DNA from: Euglena gracilis
Lineage: Eukaryota; Euglenida; Euglenophyceae; Euglenales
Assembly: GCA_039621445.1 (NCBI GenBank)
Contig: CP154954.1
Span: forward strand, 62,505,205-62,569,204
Length of the DNA: 64,000 nucleotides
Reading direction: 5' to 3'
Shown: one piece after another, positions 48,381 through 58,790 of the stretch
Numbering within the stretch: the stretch's first letter is position 1
Layout: each line of letters starts with the position of its first letter
Made by a program: the position numbers and the translations under genes
Notes under the pieces: generated by a model
The model's database searches: none
The model's input: only the letters and a program-made list of their open reading frames with translations
Told to the model about the DNA's origin: nothing

Positions 48381-49504
48381 CATTTTATGACCAAATGCTC
48401 GCAAAAAAAGAAAAGAAAAAATGCACAAGAATTTTGTGAAACCTTGATGAGAACCAAACATTAGTTCAATCAACAGGTTCTCACATTAAAACGACATGTT
48501 ATAGTGTTGGATGGCCGATTTTCTAAAACGATGGACGACAAAAACCGTTGAAAATGCGGTAGGTGTACCCCAACCCACGTTGGTTACCACCCCAACAAAC
48601 ACAGAATGGGTTTGAACAAAATTACAACTGCAATGTAAACTTTGGCCAATCGGGACATCGCTGTTCCAAATCTTTCAGCGTATTTTGAATCAAATTTTTG
48701 GCAAAATACCACTTTTGGATGAAGTATCCTTATACCGAAAACGTGTAAAACGTATACAGTGTGATGTTCAGCATATTTCGAACCCTTTACAAGTGGTTGA
48801 TTCACTGGAACAAGGTCTCCAAGGTTTTACATTGAGTTTAGATGAAATTCATGCAACATCGTGCATCCCCCCGCATTTTGCCCAGTTTTCGGTGGTGACA
48901 AAGTCTCTTGCTGCTCACAAAGCGCTGTTCGTGCAACATGGAGCATCTTCGTGTCGAAGGCATCCCGATCATGACTTTGTGTGTCAAATTCACGCGCAAT
49001 TAGACGCCACCCACTCCAAAAGCGCAGTATGGCCGCCGATACAGGCATACTCGGATGTAAATGACAGTCAAGCATCCACAGTTGTACATGGCCATGCACA
49101 TGCCTACAATCATGATTACGGTCGCCCCTTTATATACTCCTTTAAGATTTTCTTCCCGTATGATTGATTTTTCGGATGAGGAACTGGTTTTTGCGTCAAA
49201 AGCCGCTCATCCTCCGGGTTTAAAACATGAATTTCGCAAATTGGAACTGTTTCGCGCTAGGAGTCATACCCTTACCCGGGTATCGGTCATTGGTTGCGAA
49301 TGCGAAACGCAGAATTTACTGCGGTTCCCCGATTTGCCGGTGAACAACGGTATTCCTTTTCCCCTGGTATGTGACCACACCACGAATCGCGGAATCGCGA
49401 CGTCCTACAACCAGATTCACGTAATTTCAAAGGAAACTTCAAATTTCAGATTCGCGTGCTTCAAAGGTACAAATGAAATTGCCAACAAAGGTAAGCCACA
49501 ATAG

Positions 49505-50438
49505 GACGGATATTCCACAAGTTAGAAACAGTTTTGGTGCGACCGGGTATACTACACGGACCTGAAGGTTCCGTCTCATGATGGGTACCCCGAGGTACTC
49601 AAAATTGAATTTTTTTATTTTCTTCCCTAAGAAAAAAGGGAACGCGCCCGACAACTTGTGATCCGGGATTGTATTTCCTTGATGAACTGGTTGACCAATA
49701 TGTGTCACCTGTTCAAGTGTTAAGTCGCGAATTACGCTGGAGAATAAATGGAAGCAATCAGCGCCTAGTGACGGAAAATGGAAGTACATCGACCTTTAAT
49801 ACTCCAAATGGTTAGGATGAGCTGCCGAGATTGATGAACTGGGAGAGAAGCACATGAAACAAAAATTCGATTCGGTTCTCGTCCACTTCATTTCTATAAT
49901 TATCAGAGACATTCACTGTGAAGTACACACGGGAAACGTACTTTCACTTGACTAACGGTGGAATAACGTTTCCAAACAAATGAAAGCCTCACAACTTTTG
50001 ATTCAGATACAATCGGCTTACACTCACCACCATACCGCTGGTGTCCTTCGCCCTACGGTAAGCGCCAAACAAAAGACTACTTTTTCAAAATACCCACGGG
50101 GATACAGAAAATCTACAAACTCTCCAGAAGAGACTTAAAAACGCGCTATACGCGCACTTCTGACCAATGCTATAACAAATTTGCTTTTTGTGAAACAAAT
50201 CGGGGCATACTTCCCATGATTGCCCCCACCCTGATGCACAAAAGCGGTATCAGAGTCCAAGGGGTTCACAATCCTCGTGGAGCGCGCACTCCTCTGGTTT
50301 TGTACACAAATCTGGACAACAAAATATTCGGGTAATCGGCAAAGTTCCCGATCAGCTTTCCACGACCGCGGACATGATCGTGCACCTCGTGGTCGATTAC
50401 CCTGACCACCTTACATCAAAGTCGCGAGAGCGACTAAA
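49505..50438. other. No recognisable feature
   Basis: Short broken frames only. It lies between possible gag remnants and the protease of the Ty3-like element and is probably part of that decayed element. Confidence 0.4.
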
Positions 50439-50893
50439 GTGTTCATCGTGGATCACATAACTACCAATCCTCCAAACTTTACTGTTCTCGTTCTCTCCAC
50501 CCAAGTGAACCTCACCGCAGTGAGACAAAACACAACAACAAGCACAAAGTTAGGTCTCAAATTCTGCTCTTTAGAGTATGGAACCCCCGCTTCGGGCAGG
50601 AAGGGGGATGAGAACTCCGAGATCACGTTGTAGGACGACCACAATGCGGTCCGCACATTGCGCGCTAATTACTCACACAAGAAAACAATGAACAGCCGAA
50701 GTGCTGAATCAGACTTGGAGTGGGGTTGCCCAAGGTCTGTGGGCACGGAGCTCTGGGCTGATGAACAGACGGAAGTAGTTCCCTGCCCATCGGTCTTTTT
50801 GGTCCGTACCCAGAAAACATTCAGGTCCCCCACCACCCACTCCAAATTTCTGTCTGGAATGTTGAGCAAAGTAGGAACGGGATCCTGGAATAC

Positions 50894-51259
50894 TTGGAGA
50901 GACAACATTTTTTACACCGGATACTGCCCTTTGCCTACGCCCCGTTGGAACTTTTGGTCCAAGTGGAAATCCGAACACAAAATTTCTCCACCAAATGCAA
51001 ATTTATAGTCGACACAGGGTGTCAAATCCCCCAATCCTTTCGAACGGGATTACTTTCCAAATCCCTCTTGGTGAAAACCCAGTACCCCATCAACATTATG
51101 ACTTCTGATAACAGCCCCATTGACGGTAGTGACTTGGGAAGCTTTTTAGACATAGTTCTGCCCGTAATCACCAAGCACCACTCACAACCCCCACAAGCAC
51201 AATTTTTTTTGGGTACGTGGATGATTGAATCATGTATCCGCGAGGCGAGTCTGACGTAA
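50894..51259 (+). pseudogene. Retropepsin-like protease, Ty3-like element
   Basis: KFIVDTGCQIPQSFRTGL carries the aspartic-protease DTG, followed by a flap-like region (NIMTSDNSPIDGSDLGSF) and DIVLPVITKHHSQPPQAQF. The minus-strand copy at the right edge has the same layout and shows how the domain should end (DVILGYPFLRQYRLVVD); here that end (SDVIFGFS) falls in another frame near 51250, so this copy is broken. Confidence 0.8.
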
Positions 51260-52149
51260 TTTTTGGGTTTTCCATCAGAACCGCCCTGTGGCGGACTGCG
51301 CCTCCCTCGGTTGCACACAACTACACGCACACAACCCACACCACCGGAATTCTTCTCCAAGGTGACTTCCCAGACGTCGCCAAGCTTTGCCACAACGTTT
51401 TCTACAACCGATAGCACTGTTTCTTACCCCACGGGTAAAGAGAAATCTGGGTAGGGTTTCACCCCACCCACTATAACCACACGTTTCCTTTGCGGTAGGG
51501 AAAACGAGTAGGTGAACCCCCCACGTTCCACTGGGTTCCCAGGCGAAAACCCAAAGGCCTGAAGAAACTTCGTTGTCAAGTAGCCGCCCAGCTGCACAAC
51601 TTTCACGATTTCCACCAGATGTGTCGTTTTCGGGCACCCCTATACACCCACCGGCAGCTAGATATTTCGAAACCGCCTTTTAACACACTACACAGAAATG
51701 ACATGCACTACCGGACCGACACTTCCTTCTAATGCACACATTTGCGAAGAATTTTCGCACGACCTGATTTTTATTGTGGATGTCTTGTTGAATATTCTAA
51801 ATTAGTCGCTTCTACGAACGAGTACCGAGTACACCCTGGCACCTGAACAAGACAACAACACACCAGGAGGTTGCCCGTTGTGTTTTGAAGTACATCAACA
51901 ACTGGACAAGCACGGAAACCCGTCCTTATTCGTAATCGCGAGAATAGTGCACGCTGACCCCGAATGGAAGAAATATAAAAAACATTCCTTCTTCTGACCC
52001 GAATGGCAGAATGCCAACCCCTCCAATCTCCCCATTTCCAAGCGGAAGAATGCCATTGACAATTGTACACCTGGTACACTTGATAAGGCCCTTGGTGTAG
52101 TGTCTGATGAAGTGTCTTCGGACACACCGCATGACCAATGTAGTTCTGT

Positions 52150-52874
52150 AAACTGTATTTCAGCCCTCCACAAGAGAGAAAGTGGGACGGTTTTCGCGAA
52201 CCGCATTTTAAATGCACAATATCACATTTTGGAAACCTGGTTTTCCAAATCGTGCAAATCACGAAGCCGAGGGACCTACAATTCGAGATTGATGCATTTT
52301 CGTCCAAATCACATTCTCGTTTGTCCAACTGCTGGTGAAGTCATACAAGCGTGTTTGATAAGTTTTGGTGTGCTATGGTGATGTGGCTACACCCACCTCT
52401 GCAACTTATCCCTCTTGTTGTTGACAAGATGCTTCGGAATAAAGCACGCGGGGCGCCGCTCATACTTATAAATACCGAAAGAAGGTCAGAATGACCAATC
52501 ACACGAACTATCCGCAGTGATAGAAAGCGGTGGTCAACCATTTCACCACCATTCACCGCACGTGTAACCTCCTGCGGAGTTTACCAACGGACGGTGTTAC
52601 AAAGAATGGCCCAGCCATGTTCCAAAGAATGATACAACGATTTTTACGAGACTTACTATTCGCAATGGTACGCATTGATGACGTGCTGATTGGCACAGCC
52701 CTCCACTCACAATTTCGGATAGTGATGCCCTTGATATCCACTACCGCGATGTACGAGCAGTACTGAAAACGTTTCAAAAACATTCGCTTTTCATCAAAGG
52801 TACGAAAGTGTATTTGTTTCGCGAAACTATAAAATTTTGTGACCACATTCTTAACGATGGGCAACGGAGAGTAT
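52150..52874 (+). pseudogene. NPPW-like domain and RT palm of Ty3-like element
   Basis: YHILETWFSKSCKSRSR and KARGAPLILINTERR correspond to YRILERWFSKIATLADS and EARGVILIPIIPEAEW of the right-edge copy. RT follows at once with NGPAMFQRMIQRFLRDLLFA and VRIDDVLIG (catalytic VRIDD, 52668-52682). The RT fingers that should precede FTT...GVT are missing, so there is a deletion between the two domains in this copy. Confidence 0.68.
52645..52874. repeat. 230 bp duplicated RT segment, left copy
   Basis: Matches 56660-56890 with about half a dozen differences, including one single-base indel and changes at GATGCCC/GATACCC and GTGACCAC/GTGGCCAC. The two copies flank the 3.8 kb insert precisely. Confidence 0.93.
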
Positions 52875-52875
52875 A

Positions 52876-53098
52876 TGTTGGCGGCGGCCCCTGGGGTGTG
52901 GCGCCGGGCGGGGCCAAAAAAAGACCAACAGCGGAATCTTCCGCTTTGCGGAAGTTCCTAATTTAAGTTTATTGGGCTGCATCTCTGTAGGTGGTTCCAA
53001 GCCTGAACACTTCATCTTATCAAGCCGGCAAAGTATTGCGCATTCAAATATCAAGGGTAAGAAGGGAAAAGACACCCCAAAGAGACACCCAGAAAACT
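52876..53098. repeat. LTR-like direct repeat, left
   Basis: 223 bases beginning TGTTGGCGGCGGCCCCTGGG; about eight substitutions and no indel against 54962-55184. It includes TTTGCGGAAGTTCC and AAGTTTATTGGGCTGC. The shared part ends CCCAGAAAACT and lacks the usual CA end. Confidence 0.85.
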
Positions 53099-53170
53099 GA
53101 AGTGTTCTTCAACCACTACCAGAAGACCAGAATGCCAGAGTCAGAATAGCAGAAGGCCAAGGCCAGAACG

Positions 53171-54118
53171 ATGAATGTCAGTTGGAGGCCGGAAGAAGAT
53201 CACTCGGAAGTGCAGGAAGTGACAGACTGGAGCTGGAGCAGATGGAGTGTCCGACTTCCAGAAGAAGGATGGAGATCTGCATTGACAGTGTGGGATGGCC
53301 AAGAAGGAGAAGAAGAATCAAGGAGACCAGCTCCAAGCTATGAAGGTGCAGCTGAAGAACCGGAAGTGCCATTGCAGCCATTCAGGAGGAGAAATGTGGT
53401 GATGGAGAACCAACCAGATCCAGGAGATCCAGAATCAGGACCAGCGGTAGAGGAGGAGTACTACGAGGTGGAAGAGCCAGAGACCCTGCCAAGACCAAGT
53501 GGAAGGGGAAGAAGAATCAAAAGGCAGTACATCTCCGAGGAGTGCGCCGTGCGCTGTGAATTCATCGACCTGATCCTGGACAAGTTCAACATTCAGCAAG
53601 GGAGTGTGCAAGAAGCATTTGCATCATGGGAAAATGCAAGATTCCCCAAGTTCTGGACAAAGGAAGATAATGTATTTGCGAAGACATGGACAAGAGAAAA
53701 GATATGGTCCAATCCACCGTGGACGCTGATGAATCAAGTCATCCTCAAGATCATCGCGGACCAGGTGCAGGAGATGGTGCTGATTGCACCAGAGTGGCGT
53801 ACAACAACATGGTGGCCAGTGCTGCAGAAGATGACAGTGAAGTGCATCATCTTCGAAGAAGGAACCCGGTTCTTCGAGATCTGGGACCAGCAGGCGGGCC
53901 AGATGCAGCCGACTGGGCCATTGCGTTCGCCAGTCCGGGCGTGCTTGGTCCAGTACCGAAGATTCCAGGAGGAAACCCTGAAGGACATGCCCCCAGGAGA
54001 TGAAGGAGCATCGTCCCGAGCCCGCAGGAGAAGTGGAGATGAACGTGGACTCTCCGAGGCGTGCAAGAGGAGGTACCGTCGACAGCGGTACCAGTGGTTC
54101 ACGGAGACGTGGGAATGA
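53171..54118 (+). CDS. Free-standing NPPW methyltransferase-like ORF
   Basis: 315 codons, intact. The N-terminal half is acidic and proline-rich (VEEEYYEVEEPETLPRPSG); the C-terminal half carries LDKFNIQQGSVQEAFAS, RFPKFWTKEDNVFAKTW, the motif WSNPPWTLMNQ (NPPW 53711-53722) and MVLIAPEWRTTTWWPVLQ, then an Arg-rich tail (ARRRSGDERGLS). This is the same domain found after RNase H in the DIRS element and after the protease in the Ty3-like elements, here without RT. It starts 72 bases after the left LTR-like repeat. Its integrity amid decayed elements suggests a recent arrival. Function unknown; it may be the only protein of a non-autonomous retroelement. Confidence 0.75.
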   Translation: MNVSWRPEEDHSEVQEVTDWSWSRWSVRLPEEGWRSALTVWDGQEGEEESRRPAPSYEGAAEEPEVPLQPFRRRNVVMENQPDPGDPESGPAVEEEYYEVEEPETLPRPSGRGRRIKRQYISEECAVRCEFIDLILDKFNIQQGSVQEAFASWENARFPKFWTKEDNVFAKTWTREKIWSNPPWTLMNQVILKIIADQVQEMVLIAPEWRTTTWWPVLQKMTVKCIIFEEGTRFFEIWDQQAGQMQPTGPLRSPVRACLVQYRRFQEETLKDMPPGDEGASSRARRRSGDERGLSEACKRRYRRQRYQWFTETWE

Positions 54119-54683
54119 GGCGGTGTAGACCGAGTGTTGCCCGCCCTCCCCCTCCTAGCCTAATCCCCTCCTCGGCCAGTATCCAAGATCCCCGATCAGA
54201 AAAGGATGGAAATCAACATGATTTCAATTGTGCACGTATTGGCCTGCGTCGGCACAGAAAGAATGACTGAAAATTCCAGGTGTTGGTTGTCGATTGTCGA
54301 TGCATGCTCTGGGAGGTTCGACGGCCCGTCACTCCTGAGGGGGCGGGTGCTCAGGGCGGTTCGGCTGCCCGTCGCCGAAGATGAATCGTTGGGTTGGTTG
54401 GAGTGTGGTGGTGTGGACCCGAGGGTTGCCTGCCCCTAAATTTCAATTCAGTGGAATTGGATCAGATCTGCAGAATGGTTGGCATAGAGATGGCGGTGTA
54501 GACCTGCGGGTTGCCTGCCCCGTTTCGTCTGTTCGATGTGAATTGGAAGCAGATTTGCATGAATCACAGGTGTGTGTGGCGGTGTGAACACGATGTTACC
54601 CGCCCCCTCCTCGATGAAGGAATTGAGGCCCTGGGATCTTGAATTCGAGAGTGGCGGTGTGAACTCCTATGTTACCTGCCCCC
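54119..54683. repeat. Five degenerate GGCGGTGTGAAC..GTTGCCTGCCCC units
   Basis: A 28-30 base core recurs at about 54119, 54408, 54494, 54578 and 54654; the last four are spaced about 76-86 bases apart with GAATTG-containing spacers. Spacing is not a multiple of three throughout, so it is not a coding repeat. The first unit begins one base after the stop codon of the NPPW ORF. Confidence 0.75.
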
Positions 54684-54961
54684 CATTCATCATTCACCAT
54701 GTGGACATTGAGCGGACCCTGGATTGCGATTCTAATCCCCAGACTCAGAATTTGCTGTACGTTACTTCCTTCCCCCCCCAAAAAAAACCCCCGGCCACAC
54801 CCCAGCAAGGAAACGAAAACCCGGGCCTCGGGCCCACGGGGGCCGAGCCCACCCCCCCCCCCGAAGCAGAAGGCTTCGGGGAGAACAAAAGGGCCCGAAC
54901 ACTTCCCCGGGGCCGCCTCGAAAATTGCCGAAGGCGGTACGCAAGCGGTCCGGGAGGGCAG

Positions 54962-55184
54962 TGTTGGCGGCGGCCCCTGGGGTGTGGCGCCGGGCGGGGC
55001 CAAAAAAAGACCAACAGCGGAATCTTCCGCTTTGCGGAAGTTCCAAATTTAAGTTTATTGGGCTGCCTCTCTGTAGGTGGTTCCAAGCCTGAACACTTCA
55101 TCCTATCAAGCTGGCAAAGTATTGTGCATTCAAATATCAAGGGTAAGAAGGGAGAAGACACCACAAAGAGACACCCAGAAAACT
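54962..55184. repeat. LTR-like direct repeat, right
   Basis: Partner of 52876-53098. It is followed by CTCTCTACTCTCTGC, which does not match the sequence left of the other copy, so no target-site duplication supports these as simple LTR ends. Confidence 0.85.
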
Positions 55185-55748
55185 CTCTCTACTCTCTGCT
55201 ACCAGTTTTCTCCTCTCGCCGGTTCGGTGACCGTGCACGGAATGGGCTCCCCGGCAGGCCGAGTGGGGGAAAACAGTCACCCGGCGCTCCGGTAAAAATA
55301 GGCACACGCGCCCCAAAAATTCCTTTTTTTTGTGTCTTTCGGTCCCTGAATTCAGCCAGAACCTGGGTTCCGGCAGCCAAATAATTCAAAAATGGGGGGG
55401 GGGAACGGTATTTTTGGCCAACTCCTTGGGGGTGTCTCTGAAGCAGTAGGGGGGGGGAAGCCTGGTTTGGATTTAAAAAAATGGGTAGCGGGGGGGACGG
55501 AAGAACACCTTCACCTTGATTCCCAGCGCCGCTTGCTCTTCTTTTTTGAATTTGAATTCTTTCCTTTTGATTGACCTTCCGGATTGGCTTTTTGAACTTC
55601 TTGGACAATTGTTTCCTTGAACTCAGATTGAATTTTTGAAATTCCTTCCTTCAGCATGCACAATTCTTTGAATGAAACATTCGGAAGAGAGAACCTGGGG
55701 GGAAAAGTACACAGGTAAAAAAAGTAGCGGAATGGGGCAGAATATTCG

Positions 55749-56659
55749 CTAATTCCAGTGCGCAGGCGCCAGGCCGCCTCCCGCCGCCAACGCTCCCCTT
55801 CCTACCGAGGCGCCTGGCCTCGCCTGCCTTCGGCTAACCTCGGGGGGCGATGCGCACCTCATCGGCGAAGTGAACAAATTGTAAAAACAAACGTCGGGGT
55901 TGTTCGGGTATAAGGAGGGCAGGGGTGTGGCCTTGGCCTCGGCCTTGGCCTTTGGCGTTTGGTGCCCGGGGGCGCCCCTCGTGTGTGGCCTCGCGCGCCA
56001 CAGGAGCCTGGTCGGGGGCTGGCGTTGGTTGGTTGGGGGGGGGGGCGGTCCCTTGGGCTCCCTTGGGTCTTTCTGGTGCCTGGGGGGTCTCTTCGGCTCG
56101 CCTCCTTTGCCCCCTGCTTGGCTGGGGGGGGGCGTGCCTTTCTCTCCCTTGCGCCTGCTCGGTTCTCTTGTGGCGCTCTTGGGGGGGGGGTGCTCCTTGC
56201 GCCATCTTCGGTTCTCGTTTGGCGCTCTTGGGCTCCGGTGGGTGTGGGCGCCCCTGGGGGTGGGGGGGGCGCTTTTTTTTTTGGTCCGGGGGGTCCGCCT
56301 TGGGTCTTCTGCCTTTGTCTTGTCTTGAGGCATTCGATGTCCACTGCTCGCCTTGGTACCCACCACCTTTTCCTTTTTCCTTCATTTCCTTGCCATGCAC
56401 TCGATGACCACTGCTCGGCTTGGTATCCACCCTTTCCTTTTCCTTCTTCACTCGTCCATGGGCTCGATGACCACTGCTCCTGGTACCCACGTCCCCCTTG
56501 GCCTTGTCCCTTGCCTTGGGGCGTGGGCACCGGCGGCGTCGGCGGACGTGGTTGCTGCGCTTGCTTCTCCTTCTTCGGCGGCACGTTCGTCTTCTCCACC
56601 TCCTGGATGTACGGCTCCTCGGTCGTGTCGTCGACCTCCACGTCCCGCGTACAACAGGG
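55749..56659 (-). pseudogene. Gag-like Pro/Gln-rich segment with GYQxEQWSS repeats
   Basis: On the minus strand from the right insert boundary: EVDDTTEEPYIQEVEKTNVP, then three repeats of about 20 residues (GYQEQWSSSPWTSEEGKGK; GYQAEQWSSSAWQGNEGK; GYQGEQWTSNAS, the third in another frame), then a long Pro/Arg/Lys-rich low-complexity tail. It resembles the basic, repetitive Gag tails of DIRS-type elements but has no diagnostic domain. At least one frameshift is present. Confidence 0.45.
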
Positions 56660-56890
56660 TACGAGACTTACTATTCGCAATGGTACGCATTGATGACGTG
56701 CTGATTGGCAAAGCCCCTCCACTCACAATTTCGGATAGTGATACCCTTGATACCCACTACCGCGATGTACGAGCAGTACTGAAAACGTTTCAAAAACATT
56801 CGCTTTTCATCAAAGGTATGAAAGTGTATTTGTTTCGCGAAACTATAAAATTTTGTGGCCACATTCTTAACGATGGGCAACGGAGAGTAT
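56660..56890. repeat. Duplicated RT segment, right copy
   Basis: Partner of 52645-52874; beyond 56890 the Ty3-like RT continues without a break. Confidence 0.93.
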
Positions 56891-57135
56891 CTCCAAGAAA
56901 TCTTGAAGATTTAAACACGTGGACACCTGAAATCATAAAAACTATCACACACTTAAAACGATTGTTGGGTTTAGCGCAGTATTACGCCATTCACATGAAA
57001 GATTTCGCGACAATCGCTGCCAACACGCCAACTCAAAAAACGTGCTCCCGAAGATACAAAGGTACAAGGTGGTTACACAATGATAGAATCGCTAACAAAA
57101 ATCAAACAACTGATATTGGAGAACGTTTTACCTGA
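56660..57135 (+). pseudogene. Ty3-like reverse transcriptase, C-terminal part
   Basis: RDLLFAMVRIDDVLIGKA carries the catalytic VRIDD (56683-56697). KVYLFRETIKFCGHILN, a leading RVSPRNLEDLNTW and THLKRLLGLAQYYAIHMKDF form the thumb and connection typical of Ty3/Gypsy polymerases. The frame is continuous from the insert boundary, so its apparent start upstream is accidental. Confidence 0.85.
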
Positions 57136-57395
57136 CAATGCCGACCACTACAAGCATTATGTGTTGGAGGTCGACAGCAGCGACTATGTTGTCGGCAGTG
57201 TGCTGAGTCAACATAACTTGTCCAATGAATTATGCCTTGCAGCGTCAGGTGAAATGGAGCACACGAAAAAAGGAGAAGTGTGCCGTTGTCCTTATCCTAC
57301 AGAAATTTCGAAGTTGCGTCGCCAGTTCACTTGTACAAACCCCAGTGTTGACGGACCATGAGTCTCTCCAACACTGGTAAAACAAAGCCATGTTC
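57080..57395 (+). pseudogene. Ty3-like RNase H, truncated
   Basis: HYVLEVDSSDYVVGSVLSQH is the first catalytic strand; after a frameshift the later catalytic block reads PVLTDHESLQHW in another frame (about 57347-57382). The element is cut soon after, near 57.46-57.48 kb, by the 3'-truncated end of a minus-strand non-LTR element. Confidence 0.82.
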
Positions 57396-57499
57396 CAAGT
57401 CGGTGGCACGAATTTTTGAGTTAATTCAACCTGGTGGTAGTTTGCCACATACACACTTTCGCATGTTGACGGTGCTCTCGGTCTGGGATGGCGCCGGCG

Positions 57500-58790
57500 G
57501 CAGGGCCCCAGGCCACACACTTGGCCAGGTTCAGTTGGACCCCGGTGCATTCGCCTTCCACGCGGAGAAAATCCAGGCACTTTTGTAGCACCAGAGGTTC
57601 GCCGATCAGTATCTCGTCGTCGAGGTACCAAGAGGACCACAACAATTCGGCCTGTTGTCCGATCGTTTCGGCTATGGCGTGTAGCCCAACCGCGAAGCCA
57701 ATGGGCCCCAGGGGACAGCCTTGGTGTGTGCCTCTTGTGGGCGACAGCACTCGCCCCTCACTGAACAAGTGCGCCGGTTGGCCGTACGCGAACCGCAAAT
57801 AATTGAAAAGCGCTGGTGTGCGCGTCTGTGCCTGCTGGAGCATGACAGTGCGGTCGAGGGTATTGAAGGCGTTCTTCAGATCTACCTGAAGGACTGCCCA
57901 GTTCCCCTGGGGTCCAGCTTCATGACCAGGTTCTGAACCGTGATGGCGATGGATTCGGCCGCATTGGAAACTCCGACCCCAGTCTGGAGGGGGGCTCAGC
58001 TGAGCAACTTGATCCTTGGCGGAAGGAGTGCTTTCCCCACCAAGCGGCGAAGGGTTTCGCCCACCGCGATGGGCCGGACGCCGTCGTCTTTCTTCCGCAA
58101 GGGGGTCAGGTTTGCGGAACACCAGCTTGGTACGTGTTCCGGGGGCAGGTTGCCTTCCACCCATGCGGTAGTCAGCTGGCCCAGTGCTGTGAGAAGACGG
58201 GCGCCGTGGCCATGGCGGCGGACAGCATCCTGCAAGTGGCATGGGCGCAAACCAGAGGGTCCGGGGGATGATGTGCGCGGGAAGATGGCTTCACGTAGGA
58301 GTTCGTCCCTCCGAATGCGTTGAACATCCGGGAAAGGTGTCAGCTTCCGAGGGAAGTTGTTGGGGTTGACCGGCCGGCGCACTGGGTGCAAGTGATGCAG
58401 TTTGGCCCACACCGCAGGGTCGCTGGAGCAATTTGTTCCCTCAGACAGTAGGACCTGCAGGGCTTTGGTTGGAGCTCCTTCCCCGACTAGCGTGCGCGCC
58501 CGCCGGAGCACAGCGTCAGGCGCGGACGAGGGCTCGGTGCGTGCCTTCTTGGCTGTGCGCTTCTCGACGGACGAGGCGGGCAGATTCGTGGCTGTCCGCA
58601 GCTCCGTTATAAGTGTCAAGTACTGCCCCTGTCTGAAGAGTTGTGTTCGCCTGGTCATGGCGGTGGAGACGTCCTCTGCCGCCTCCGTGCCGCTGCTTGG
58701 GACAGTGCGCAGGACCAATTTCGGGAAGGCCAGGACAGCGAACAGGCTCTCATTGTTGGGTTGCGACGTACTCGGTGATAGTGTCGGCAA
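57500..58790 (-). pseudogene. Non-LTR RT, copy 2
   Basis: RT motifs in order: SSPGPSGLRPCHLQD, CSANLTPLRKKDDGVRPIAV with GETLRRLVGKALL, then a frame break, LQVDLKNAFNTLDRTVM, LFNYLRFAYGQPAHLFSEG, RGTHQGCPLGPIGFAVGLH and WYLDDEILIGEP (YLDD 57616-57627). Frame changes occur near 58.0 and 57.9 kb and the thumb is cut off after KCVAWGP. A 5' extension of about 180 residues before the first RT motif has no recognised domain. Confidence 0.88.

Larger units (their letters stand above)
48600..52874 (+). mobile_element. Decayed Ty3-like retroelement, 5' part
   Basis: Carries a retropepsin (DTG at 51011-51019), a degraded NPPW-type domain (about 52.15-52.49 kb) and the RT palm from about 52.53 kb, resuming at 56660 after a 3.8 kb insert. 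The same protease and NPPW-region sequence occurs on the minus strand at the right edge, so this is a family. Open stretches at 48685-49504 and 50439-50633 could be gag remnants, but no capsid signature is recognisable. No LTRs found. Confidence 0.7.
52875..56659. mobile_element. 3.8 kb insert with LTR-like repeats, flanked by 230 bp duplication
   Basis: The Ty3-like RT is interrupted after GAGAGTAT and restarts 230 bases upstream of that point on the far side. The insert contains 223 bp direct repeats (52876-53098 and 54962-55184, both starting TGTTGGCGGC), a 315-codon ORF with an NPPW domain, a degenerate tandem repeat array, and a minus-strand Pro/Gln-rich gag-like segment at its right end. 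The 223 bp repeats look like LTRs, but their outer flanks do not match, so the mobile unit is either larger than the LTR pair or composite. Alternatives are two joined haplotypes or an assembly join. Confidence 0.6.

Noticed and set aside
52876-55184. A conventional LTR retrotransposon with target-site duplication
   Set aside because: The repeats begin with TG, but outer flanks do not match and the shared end lacks CA, so I report LTR-like repeats only.
54572-55384. 270-codon plus-strand ORF
   Set aside because: It runs through the degenerate repeat array and the right LTR-like repeat; the same LTR sequence on the left is non-coding.
55900-56693. Plus-strand ORFs of 140-240 codons rich in Gly, Leu and Trp
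   Set aside because: They are complements of the minus-strand Pro/Arg-rich gag-like segment, which has the more natural repeats and composition.
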